From Clostridiales bacterium (lineage in GTDB: Bacteria > Bacillota > Clostridia > Oscillospirales > Acutalibacteraceae), in contig JAILOG010000016.1 in the NCBI GenBank assembly GCA_024690965.1, forward strand, positions 62,001 through 126,000: a DNA stretch of 64,000 nt. Direction: 5' to 3'. A program made the translations under genes and the position numbers. Of this stretch, positions 16,507 to 24,178 are shown piece after piece (position 1 is the first letter of the stretch; the number at the start of each line of letters is the position of its first letter). The notes beneath the pieces are model-generated. The model had not been told where the DNA came from, did not search any database, and was given only the letters and a program-made list of their open reading frames with translations.

Positions 16507-19500
16507 TCAATTCTCAACCGCAAAAGCTATGCTTATGTGGTCGGGTCTGGAGTCAAGCTCATCCTGTGGACAATCCGGCGCACTGTAATCTTTAAACCAG
16601 TTTCCGTATATATAGACGATAACACCTTTAAGTTTGCCTGTCTGTGCGTCATAAGTAAGGTTAAAATATGATTCATCGGTTATATCGTAATATCCGGTAT
16701 TTGATGGAGTACCCGGTTTAGGTGAATTCATTGAAATAGAATATGATTCGTAATATGCATCAGGCAGATCGGTGTAAGATTTTTTCTCAGTCTTGCTTCC
16801 GTTTATTGAAGGAATGGATGTAAGAGGTCCGTATTTTACTTCTCCGTTTTTCTTTACTTCGTCAATTTCGCCGGTAAGAGTTACTGCATTTCTCCTAAAA
16901 GAAATATTCTCAATGACATTTGTAGATGTATATTCATAATCTTTGCTTACTGCCGGCAGGTTGATCTTTATTTTACCGTTTGCAAAAAGCTCTATCGTGT
17001 TTTCAGCAGGAAGAACATCCATATTTGAGAAGAGATTATCCTCATATTCCATAGACAGGTCATTTGTTATACGTAGCTTGTATACTTCCTTTGCGCTCGC
17101 ATCGGGTGCTTCAACTTCAATGTGAATAATCCCGTCGTCAGAAATGGGTGGGATTTCAAAATCAACTTCTTTTTCCTTGCTCTTTTCATCATTCAGATTT
17201 CTGAATGATATTGCCGTAGGCGCACCCATCATAAGATAATGAAAATAAGTGCATCTGAATACAACATTGCCTTTATTTTCCGTAAGCATAGGCAAAAAGT
17301 TGTTTTTTGCCGGGTAATAATCTTTATATTCTCCTTTTAAAAGCTTAAGACCTACTGTGTTATTGCCTATCTGTTGCGTATTTTCAGAGAAATTAACATT
17401 AGGCATAAAAGCAGGCACATCAACATGCTCATATTCATTGCTGTCGTTTTTAATGCAAAAGTACATAGGCGAATCATAAACCACCCTTAGGTCTGAATAA
17501 GAGCCAGTCTCGGTTTCATACAGCGCAAAGTTTTCTGTTTCTCTAAGCGGTATGTTGTAAGATGATTTTACAAAATTCTTTGGATTGTCAAGCGCATTGT
17601 CAATGACCGAAAACTCCATCTGCGTGTTAAGAAGGGGAACAAGTTCCCTGCGAATAGTATCGTCTGCCTCTAACTGCGCATCGTGCTCCATCCGGGTTGC
17701 AATATCTAGGAACAGTTTTTGGTGTTCAATATACAATTCCTTTAATAATCTGTCGGTAAGAGTTTTCTTTGACATATTTGAATCGGCGGGCAATCTTGCT
17801 GTTTGTGAAGCTTCTCCTCTTGCTTTCATTGCCTCTTTTGAAAAGCTTAAAAATGCTTGGTCACCCAGATCCCAACATGACTCGGCATAGTTTTTATAAA
17901 ACTCTTTAACGGCATCGGTGATCTTGTCAGGCTCTTTTTCCAATATTTTAAAAATAACGTTAACAGCAACAGACCATTCAAGGTTTATACTATCATCGCG
18001 CGTATCCTCTGCGGTAATACCGCCTATGCCGTTAATTTTTGCCATTCCTAAATTAACGGCGTTTTTAAATGTGGTGTTTTGCTCGTCACTAAACGCAGAT
18101 AAACGTTTTATATTTCCTGTTACGCCGTCACCGTAGTTCTTTCCGGCATATTCGGGGGCATCATAATAAAATCTGCGCAGCCCTTTTTCATTTGCGAAAT
18201 ACTCTCTGTAATTAAGTTCAACGCCTACTAAATCATCATACGGAGTTTCGCAGGATTTAGAATAGATATATAAAGCAACTCCTCCTGCTGCCGCTACAAT
18301 CGCAAGCGGAGCAGATTCAATGGTTGCGGCGGTTGCACCTACAAGTCCGAGAGCCGTACCGAGGTATCCGTCCCAGTTTCCCCAAAAAGCCGCTGTTGCA
18401 TCTTCGTATTTTCCTTGTTTAAGCTCTTCTGTAGCTTTGCAATTTGTAAGCTGAAATCCGACTATTGTAGTAATTGCTCCTAACCAGTCAAACAAATTGC
18501 TGCCCTTATTATTCTCTAATACCTGTGCGTGTTCATGTACAATATTTTTAAGACCTTTTGATATTTTTTCCAATGACAGTTCATCAAGCGTTTTAACAGC
18601 GGGGTCAATAATCAAAGTTTGTGAATTACCTACCATATCAACAGCATCGTTTGTTTTGCCTATCTCATCCTTTAGCTTGTTTACATCAAATACAAGCACG
18701 CCACCTAAATCTATGTTATCGGGTATCTGACCCTCGGGGGTCTCTTTTATCTTTTTTGCTATTGCGGCCATAAGGTTGTAGCTTGAAGGCAAATATGTGT
18801 ATTTATTAGACACTTTTGACCATAAATCATACGGCGAATAACACACGGGAGCCGTCATACGCTGGTTCCAAGGCACACGTGTAGGATAATAGAACGCGCT
18901 TAACGCACTTCTTGTCGATTGTTTGGTAACGTTGCCGCTCTTAACGCCGGAAATAAGGTTTTTGGTATAATCATTGTAAGAAACCAAATCGTGTTCTGAA
19001 AAGTGCGTAGTATACAGAATATATTTTTTTCCGTCTTCGCTTATCTCAAAATATTCATTTTTATTTTCTCCCGTTTCGGGATCCTTTGTCATGAACATAA
19101 CAACGTCGCCGTCGTTTTCATCTCTGGGTATTGTTACCTTTACCTCCGAATAAAACGTATCTTTTCCCGATGCAAGAGAAAAATCATAGCCCTTTACGCT
19201 GTAACCTGATTTTTTATCTACGTGAACAGGCAGATCTTTAACAATAAAGGTATCGTCATCTATAATATTAAGTTCCCCGAAATCCACCGAAAAACTGCCG
19301 GCTGACGCAGATAATTGATTGGCGGAAATATTCATTTCTGTTTTCGGAGCATTAGATATTTCCTGCTCTGAAAAATCGAGATCAATTTCTTCCGGGAGTG
19401 GGGGAGACCAGTATGAGTCAAGGTCTACCATAGAGGGCATAGCATCCTCGCCCGGATCATCTGAATCGTTGCTGATATGTGAAGAGGCATTTTTTCCGCC

Positions 19501-19926
19501 CGTAAAGAATCCCGGATACCAAACGCCCGCAATGGTACCTTCCACAATAAGAACAATTGAAAGTACAACAATAAGCCATATTAAAGATGTCTGCTTTTTC
19601 TTTATCTGATTTTGCCGGGTGGAACACTTATTATTCTCGGGGTAAACAGGCAACTGCTGCGGCGCAGGATGGATACGCTGATACGAATGATTCTGCATTT
19701 CGGCATTGCGCTGATTATTCCTCGAATTAATGAAATCCTTAGTTTTATTTCCCGTAAATACATTTTGAGCACGGTTATCATATGAGTGTTGAGCCTGTTT
19801 CATTTGCTGTTGGGTTTGATTGGTGCTTGACACATTATTGTTCAATAATCTTCTTTTACCGCAAGTGTTACAAAATACCGCAGTACCGGAAATTTTTGCT
19901 CCGCAATACCTGCAAAATTTATCCAT
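16507..19926 (-). CDS. Large membrane-anchored protein with N-terminal zinc ribbon, function unknown
   Basis: 1139 residues. The N-terminus is a cytoplasmic zinc ribbon (CRYCG ... CNTCG, residues ~4-24), then a Gln/Asn-rich linker, one membrane helix (~112-136), an acidic linker and about 1000 extracytoplasmic residues. A Gly/Ala-rich hydrophobic stretch near 520-560 (LGTALGLVGATAATIE, then PLAIVAAAGGVALYIY) could insert into membrane. The C-terminal 300 residues look beta-rich. I recognise no enzyme motif. The ATG at 19926 is chosen because GGGAGG lies seven bases before it; the ATG six bases earlier is too close to that site. Second gene of a two-gene unit, 15 bases after its partner. Confidence 0.8.
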   Translation of the reverse strand: MDKFCRYCGAKISGTAVFCNTCGKRRLLNNNVSSTNQTQQQMKQAQHSYDNRAQNVFTGNKTKDFINSRNNQRNAEMQNHSYQRIHPAPQQLPVYPENNKCSTRQNQIKKKQTSLIWLIVVLSIVLIVEGTIAGVWYPGFFTGGKNASSHISNDSDDPGEDAMPSMVDLDSYWSPPLPEEIDLDFSEQEISNAPKTEMNISANQLSASAGSFSVDFGELNIIDDDTFIVKDLPVHVDKKSGYSVKGYDFSLASGKDTFYSEVKVTIPRDENDGDVVMFMTKDPETGENKNEYFEISEDGKKYILYTTHFSEHDLVSYNDYTKNLISGVKSGNVTKQSTRSALSAFYYPTRVPWNQRMTAPVCYSPYDLWSKVSNKYTYLPSSYNLMAAIAKKIKETPEGQIPDNIDLGGVLVFDVNKLKDEIGKTNDAVDMVGNSQTLIIDPAVKTLDELSLEKISKGLKNIVHEHAQVLENNKGSNLFDWLGAITTIVGFQLTNCKATEELKQGKYEDATAAFWGNWDGYLGTALGLVGATAATIESAPLAIVAAAGGVALYIYSKSCETPYDDLVGVELNYREYFANEKGLRRFYYDAPEYAGKNYGDGVTGNIKRLSAFSDEQNTTFKNAVNLGMAKINGIGGITAEDTRDDSINLEWSVAVNVIFKILEKEPDKITDAVKEFYKNYAESCWDLGDQAFLSFSKEAMKARGEASQTARLPADSNMSKKTLTDRLLKELYIEHQKLFLDIATRMEHDAQLEADDTIRRELVPLLNTQMEFSVIDNALDNPKNFVKSSYNIPLRETENFALYETETGSYSDLRVVYDSPMYFCIKNDSNEYEHVDVPAFMPNVNFSENTQQIGNNTVGLKLLKGEYKDYYPAKNNFLPMLTENKGNVVFRCTYFHYLMMGAPTAISFRNLNDEKSKEKEVDFEIPPISDDGIIHIEVEAPDASAKEVYKLRITNDLSMEYEDNLFSNMDVLPAENTIELFANGKIKINLPAVSKDYEYTSTNVIENISFRRNAVTLTGEIDEVKKNGEVKYGPLTSIPSINGSKTEKKSYTDLPDAYYESYSISMNSPKPGTPSNTGYYDITDESYFNLTYDAQTGKLKGVIVYIYGNWFKDYSAPDCPQDELDSRPDHISIAFAVEN

Positions 19927-19941
19927 GATCATTCCTCCCGT

Positions 19942-20730
19942 TTATCTTGATAATCCAATGTAGCCTACAACGCCGTCCGGCCAAGTGTATATGCCTGTCG
20001 CGTACTCTTTACCGTTGTCGAACCAGAAATCCGTAAACTCTACCTTTCCCATTCCCGTATCCGAAGCAGTTATACTGCCGTCTGAAAACGAACCGAAAAA
20101 CGTTGTTACATTGTCGCTGACATCAATGTAATCATCTATAGAAGGCAAATATCTTGTGTACCATGCGAAAGCTACATTTACACTTTGTTCTATACCTGAA
20201 ATGGATATATTCAAATAATCCTCATAATAGCTGTCGGATCTGTTTTCGGGATCGGTTATGAAATGTGCTTTCCATCCGCCTGTTATAGCAGAAAAATCGT
20301 TGATCCTTACAGCATCTGGAGACATATCCATAAATCCGTTTCTCCATGAAAAGCCTCCGTCATCGTCAACTGAGGCATTTTTGTTTGTGCTGAAATAGCT
20401 TCCGTCCGGTACAGATATTCCGGCGCCGTTTGAGCCTTGTGAATAATCATTATCCGATTGCAATAACGTATCTGTTATTTCAGCTTCATTTTGCGATTGT
20501 ATATCCGAAATTATTTCAACAGGCATTTCACTCTCGACTTCACGCGAAGTATTCTCGTTTGAATAAATATTATTTATGTAGGTATTATCCGTTACCACGT
20601 TGCTTGATTGTATGTTTGTTTCCTTTGCAGGCAAAGAATTAAACCGCCAGCCCGTAGCGACGGAAACTATGATCACTACAAGCAATGCGATGTCAAGTAC
20701 GCCTACTGTTACTGCAATTATTTTTTTCAT
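19942..20730 (-). CDS. Membrane-anchored extracytoplasmic protein, function unknown
   Basis: 262 residues. One N-terminal membrane helix (KKIIAVTVGVLDIALLVVIIVSVATGW, in two parts of that span) without a clear cleavage site suggests an uncleaved anchor. A Ser/Asn/Glu-rich linker (~25-115) leads to a C-terminal domain (~120-262) rich in Asp, Tyr and Trp, with repeated FGSFSDG and YTWPDGVVGYI segments that look beta-rich. No family recognised. The ATG at 20730 is preferred to an in-frame TTG 18 bases upstream, though neither has a strong ribosome site. It is 15 bases upstream of the zinc-ribbon giant, so the two probably work together at the cell surface. Confidence 0.72.
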   Translation of the reverse strand: MKKIIAVTVGVLDIALLVVIIVSVATGWRFNSLPAKETNIQSSNVVTDNTYINNIYSNENTSREVESEMPVEIISDIQSQNEAEITDTLLQSDNDYSQGSNGAGISVPDGSYFSTNKNASVDDDGGFSWRNGFMDMSPDAVRINDFSAITGGWKAHFITDPENRSDSYYEDYLNISISGIEQSVNVAFAWYTRYLPSIDDYIDVSDNVTTFFGSFSDGSITASDTGMGKVEFTDFWFDNGKEYATGIYTWPDGVVGYIGLSR

Positions 20731-20768
20731 ATAACCGACCGCTTTCAATATTAATTACTTGTTTAGAT

Positions 20769-20796
20769 TTTATAATAGAAACCGACATATTGTCAA
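20769..20796 (-). promoter_or_regulatory. Promoter of the zinc-ribbon protein pair
   Basis: On the minus strand TTGACA (20796-20791), 16 bases, TATAAA (20774-20769). About 38 bases before the start codon of the 262-residue protein. Confidence 0.65.
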
Positions 20797-20852
20797 TGGT
20801 TTAAACAAAAAATAACCTTAATGAGAAATAAATAAGTATTTTTAAAAAAAGC

Positions 20853-20881
20853 TTGATTTTTGAGTAATAATACTGTATAAT
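20853..20881 (+). promoter_or_regulatory. Promoter of the tRNA-Ser/tRNA-Leu pair
   Basis: TTGATT (20853-20858), 17 bases, TATAAT (20876-20881), 25 bases upstream of the first tRNA. Confidence 0.75.
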
Positions 20882-20906
20882 AACCAACTGTCGGCGGTAA
20901 AAGTAT

Positions 20907-20999
20907 GGAGAGATGTCCGAGCTGGCCGAAGGAGCATGATTGGAAATCATGTGTACGGTAATCACCGTACCTGGGGTTCGAATCCCCATCTCTCCGCCA
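20907..20999 (+). tRNA. tRNA-Ser(GGA)
   Basis: 93 bases including an encoded CCA. Acceptor arms GGAGAGA (20907-20913) and TCTCTCC (20989-20995) pair fully; anticodon stem CATGA/TCATG encloses loop TTGGAAA with anticodon GGA at 20942-20944. A long variable arm (GTACGGT...ACCGTAC) is typical of serine tRNAs. Reads UCC and UCU codons. Three bases before tRNA-Leu. Confidence 0.97.
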
Positions 21000-21002
21000 T
21001 TT

Positions 21003-21089
21003 GCCGGTGTGATGGAATTGGCAGACGTAGTGGACTCAAAATCCACCGGTGGCGACACCGTGCCGGTTCGAGTCCGGCCACCGGCACCA
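21003..21089 (+). tRNA. tRNA-Leu(CAA)
   Basis: 87 bases including CCA. Acceptor arms GCCGGTG and CACCGGC pair fully; anticodon stem GTGGA/TCCAC holds anticodon CAA at 21037-21039, reading UUG. The long variable arm GGTGGCGACACC fits class II leucine tRNAs. The T-loop is GTTCGAGTC. Co-transcribed with tRNA-Ser. Confidence 0.97.
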
Positions 21090-21091
21090 TC

Positions 21092-21135
21092 TTGAGCATT
21101 CATAACGGACTTGAGTTATGGATGCTCAATTTTTA
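21092..21135 (+). terminator. Intrinsic terminator of the tRNA operon
   Basis: TTGAGCATTCATAAC (21092-21106) pairs with GTTATGGATGCTCAA (21115-21129), one mismatch, followed by a TTTTT run. Confidence 0.85.
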
Positions 21136-21342
21136 TTCAACTTATCTGATTTTTGTATGTGTATGATTTAAACTGCTACTGCTCCGTGACCTTGCCGTTT
21201 ACCATGTTTTCATATAATCCTTCATACTGCCTTTCGACCTCTTTGCTGCGATGAACGCTTTTTGAAATTCCTCTTGTGTCGCTTTCTGTTGTCCGGCAAT
21301 GCTATTAGTTTTTGTTGATTTGAAAATAGGTTAAAATAGGTA
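21136..21342. other. Decayed intergenic stretch downstream of tRNA-Leu
   Basis: About 200 bases without an intact gene. It contains the possible recombinase remnant and, near 21339-21354, a small GGTATT/AATACC inverted repeat close to the next promoter. Nothing else was recognised. Confidence 0.5.
21176..21256 (-). pseudogene. Possible remnant of a serine recombinase C-terminal region
   Basis: Read on the minus strand, one frame gives SKEVERQYEGLYENMVNGK then VTEQ and stop. A neighbouring frame just upstream gives EEFQKAFIAAKR. Together they resemble the coiled region of large serine recombinases (pattern E..Y..LYE..V.GK.T), with a frameshift between them. There is no start codon and the rest of the protein is missing. 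If correct, it is the scar of an element once inserted next to tRNA-Leu. The match is from memory of the family and is short; treat as tentative. Confidence 0.3.
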
Positions 21343-21371
21343 TTGTAAAATACCGAAAATAAGTGTAGAAT
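21343..21371 (+). promoter_or_regulatory. Putative promoter of the dockerin L,D-transpeptidase gene
   Basis: TTGTAA (21343-21348), 17 bases, TAGAAT (21366-21371) with a TGt just before it. Four and five of six consensus matches. Confidence 0.5.
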
Positions 21372-21410
21372 ACTGTCAGAAGAAACAAAAGAAAAAGGAT
21401 GTCCTATATT

Positions 21411-23489
21411 ATGAAAAAGAGATTGGTAAGTATATTGCTTATAATCATTATTTCAATGTGCGGGAGCGCACGTTCTTTTGCAGAAGGTTTGGAATTGCTC
21501 GTTTGGGGAGACGCAGACGGAGATGAAAAGCTGACTGTATCGGACGTTGTCGCCATTCAACTGTACAGTGCAGGATTAAAGGAAATATCTCCGGAACGCG
21601 TAAACGCAGCAGACCTCGACCGTGACGGTGCGGCAGGAATTTCGGATGCCGCTATTATACAACAGCTGTGCGCGAAGATCACTTCTCTTTTCCCGGAGCT
21701 TAAAAATTCATCTGTAGAGCTTGGTATCGGCGAAACATATCAAGTACCCTTAAGAAACGGTAATCAGGCGTTTAATAATCTCATTACCTATGAAATATCG
21801 GGCGTTGCTGTGTCCGTTGACGAAAACGGCTGTATTACTGCCGAGAATGAGGGTACCTCAAGCGTAGTATGTAAAAACATGCTATCGAACAGTTCAACCC
21901 TTGGGATAACGGTTATGAAAGCTCCGGAAAAGTTGGAGCTCAATTACAGCGAATACAGTCTGAAAAAAGGTGAAATGATAGAGCTTGACATCCGCATAAA
22001 TCAAGGTGCAGCGGCAAATGCCAGGAATTATACTTCATCGGATGAAAGCATAGCCGTTGTAAACGAAGACGGTGTTGTAACAGCCAAGAAAAGCGGCAAT
22101 GCCGTTATAACATGCACAATATACAACGGTCTCAGCGCAAGCTGTAACATCACTGTGACCGATGATCCCGGATATGTAAGTACCGCAACGGAAATCGATC
22201 CTTTCGGCACACAGTCCGCCGCAGATTTACCGTACGAATATGACAGCACTATAGGAGATATTACTTCAGTTGAAAAAACAAGCTTTGAGACCCACAGAAT
22301 AGTGTTAAGTTGGAATCAGGCTGACGGTGCAACCGGATACTTGGTGCATATTTGCAATGCAGATGTATCAAATACTTACACGCTGCTTGCAGACGTAAAA
22401 ACGACCTCCTGTATCGCATACGATTTAGCGGATACAACTCAATATCATTTTATGATCACACCTTATAAAATTTATCCGGACAAGATCACCATCGGTAAAA
22501 GTGCAGTTAAAAAGACGGCAACTCAGCCCGCCGCTGTTTCGTATATTTCAAAGATCAACACATCATCCGTTATCACCATCGGCTGGGATATCGTTCCGAA
22601 AGCAACAGGCTATAAGGTTTACCGTATGAGTAGTGAAACTAACGGCGAATATGAGCTTTATTTTGAGATCAAAGGCAACAACGTAGTGCGCTTTACCGAT
22701 AATTGTGTAAAGGAAGGAAAAGCATATTATTACAAGGTAAAGGCGTATAGAGATCTATATAATAAAGCAACATATCATTCTGTAGGAAAAACGGTCAAAT
22801 GTGTTTGCGGTCTCGGCACCCCGGAGCCTAACATTCAGTCTCAGCTGAGAAGAGCTATCATCTCATGGAGCAAGAATAAGTATGCCCACGGCTATGACAT
22901 TTACTATTCATCCACGGAAAACGGCGACTATGAAAAGCTTGGTTACACAACGGACAATTATTATACGACAAGCAGATTTCCGCGAAGCGGCATCGGCAAC
23001 ACCTATTATATCAGAGTAATACCGTACAGATTGGTAGGCTCAGGCAAAACAAAAGTAACAGGAACATACAAATCAACTCCTATTACAATCACAGATAAGG
23101 CGTTCGGTACCTCTGTGGGTACAACTTACATAGAGATCAGCCTTCAAAATCAGCGTATGTGGTTTATAAAGGACGATGAGATCATAGTAAATACGAGCGT
23201 TGTAACAGGTAACGATGACGGCTCTCACAACACGCCTACAGGCATTTACAGTGTATACCAGCGCGCAAGAAATACTACGCTTACCGGGCCGGGATACTCA
23301 GCATTTGTTTATTACTGGATGGGATTTAACGGCGGCATCGGAATACACGATGCAACCTGGAGAAACGGCTTTGGCGGAACGATATACAAAGGAAACGGAT
23401 CCCATGGCTGCGTTAATACGCCGTATGACGCTGTAAAGAAGATTTATGACAACACAGGTTACAATATTACCGTTATAGTGCATAAGTGA
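21411..23489 (+). CDS. Secreted L,D-transpeptidase (YkuD) with N-terminal dockerin and Ig-like/Fn3-like domains
   Basis: 692 residues. A signal peptide (MKKRLVSILLIIII..., cut near SFA) is followed at once by a dockerin (~27-95) with calcium loops DADGDEKLTVSD and DLDRDGAAGISD. Next come two bacterial Ig-like (BIG2-type) domains (~98-255), then three fibronectin-III-like units (~275-560). The YkuD catalytic domain is at ~565-690, with active-site motif GSHGCVNTP near 662-670 and an upstream GIGIHDA histidine. YkuD enzymes form 3-3 peptidoglycan cross-links or attach proteins to the wall. ATG 21411 is preferred over 21399, whose ribosome site would abut it. It has its own promoter and terminator. 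A dockerin on such an enzyme is unusual. Confidence 0.93.
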   Translation: MKKRLVSILLIIIISMCGSARSFAEGLELLVWGDADGDEKLTVSDVVAIQLYSAGLKEISPERVNAADLDRDGAAGISDAAIIQQLCAKITSLFPELKNSSVELGIGETYQVPLRNGNQAFNNLITYEISGVAVSVDENGCITAENEGTSSVVCKNMLSNSSTLGITVMKAPEKLELNYSEYSLKKGEMIELDIRINQGAAANARNYTSSDESIAVVNEDGVVTAKKSGNAVITCTIYNGLSASCNITVTDDPGYVSTATEIDPFGTQSAADLPYEYDSTIGDITSVEKTSFETHRIVLSWNQADGATGYLVHICNADVSNTYTLLADVKTTSCIAYDLADTTQYHFMITPYKIYPDKITIGKSAVKKTATQPAAVSYISKINTSSVITIGWDIVPKATGYKVYRMSSETNGEYELYFEIKGNNVVRFTDNCVKEGKAYYYKVKAYRDLYNKATYHSVGKTVKCVCGLGTPEPNIQSQLRRAIISWSKNKYAHGYDIYYSSTENGDYEKLGYTTDNYYTTSRFPRSGIGNTYYIRVIPYRLVGSGKTKVTGTYKSTPITITDKAFGTSVGTTYIEISLQNQRMWFIKDDEIIVNTSVVTGNDDGSHNTPTGIYSVYQRARNTTLTGPGYSAFVYYWMGFNGGIGIHDATWRNGFGGTIYKGNGSHGCVNTPYDAVKKIYDNTGYNITVIVHK

Positions 23490-23530
23490 TATTTCACTTT
23501 TTTCGCTTAAGACAAACAATTGAAAAGTGT

Positions 23531-23569
23531 CGCCGCAGATTTGATTTTGGTCAAATTTGCGGCGTTTTT
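23531..23569 (+). terminator. Intrinsic terminator after the L,D-transpeptidase gene
   Basis: A 14-base stem (23531-23544 with 23551-23564, one G-U pair), six-base loop, then TTTTT. Confidence 0.88.
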
Positions 23570-23586
23570 CTAAGATATAGTATTTA

Positions 23587-23625
23587 AGCGATACTGAATT
23601 ATCGTGATGATAACTCGGTATCGCT
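23587..23625. repeat. Long hairpin in a gene-free stretch
   Basis: Arms 23587-23603 and 23609-23625 (17 bases each) differ only at two positions, both allowing G-U pairing in RNA, around a five-base loop GTGAT. There is no T tract. Could be a small element end, a structured RNA, or a relic. Confidence 0.5.
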
Positions 23626-23643
23626 GTTCTAATTTGATGGCAC

Positions 23644-23712
23644 TTGTCAATAGCTAAGTTTTTAAGTTTGTTTGCATCTGTTTATTATCTTTTTGCTCAA
23701 ACCTATTGACAA
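23644..23712. repeat. Perfect 10-base inverted repeat before the ABC ATPase remnant
   Basis: TTGTCAATAG (23644-23653) and CTATTGACAA (23703-23712) are exact reverse complements, 49 bases apart. They precede the ribosome site of the pseudogene. Possibly an operator pair or a mobile-element scar. Confidence 0.4.
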
Positions 23713-23736
23713 ACCGGTGTGAACAGGAGGCACATT

Positions 23737-23928
23737 ATGTCTATCGTACAATTTGAAAATGTTTCAAGAATCTATACAAGCGTAGACCGCAAGCTGCGCG
23801 CTTGATAATGTCAGTTTTTCGCTTGATGATGGGAAATTCGTTGTAATTTTAAGCTTACTGTTTATGAGAATGCAAAGCTCGTTTCCGAAATATCAAAAAA
23901 TGTACTTGTGTTGTTAAGGCTCGAATAA
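23737..23928 (+). pseudogene. Broken ABC-transporter ATPase (MacB/SalX-type)
   Basis: An intact AGGAGG and ATG lead to MSIVQFENVSRIYTS, the start of peptide/antimicrobial-export ATPases. After RKLRA the frame is lost. A second frame, from 23801, continues with LDNVSFSLDDGKFVVIL, exactly where Walker A should follow. Then the original frame resumes with LTVYENAKLVSEISKN and ends at a TAA. Walker A through the Q-loop is missing, so the gene has both a frameshift and an internal deletion of roughly 80 codons, and is truncated before the signature motif. No permease is nearby. Clearly non-functional. Confidence 0.8.
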
Positions 23929-23963
23929 GTGTTCCCATATCCTGATAAAATGCTATATAAAAA

Positions 23964-24002
23964 AGTTCAGAAGACTGAAAAACAGTCAACTGAACTCTTT
24001 TT
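23964..24002. terminator. Bidirectional terminator
   Basis: Nested stem AGTTCAG..GACTG-AAAAA-CAGTC..CTGAACT (23964-23996) with TTTTTT after it on the plus strand and an A run before it (T run on minus). It can end both the pseudogene transcript and the nadC operon. Confidence 0.82.
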
Positions 24003-24006
24003 TGTG

Positions 24007-24178
24007 GTTATGCAAAACTTATGACGGATAATTTAGTCTGGTATAGCCGTATTTATCGGGCTTCTTTCTCTACGGAAAGCCGTTCGTGCCTTCCTCCGAT
24101 GTTTCAAATCATCGGTATCAGCATAAAAAGATAAGTAGTTATAAAATGTTCCTGATTGTGAAAAAAGCTTATAAAATT
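24007..24178. other. Non-coding stretch between terminator and nadC
   Basis: No convincing gene on either strand. Contains a CCGATG/CATCGG hairpin (24096-24115) and, just before it, a near-palindrome GGAAAGC/GCCTTCC. Short open frames exist on both strands but have no ribosome site and match nothing I know. Confidence 0.4.

Noticed and set aside
21003..21089. tRNA-Leu as an attachment site of an intact integrated element
   Set aside because: No repeat of the tRNA 3' end was found downstream within the window, and no intact integrase is adjacent.
24007..24178. Structured stretch near nadC as an NAD-related riboswitch
   Set aside because: It lies downstream of nadC, not before the operon, and matches no riboswitch core I know.
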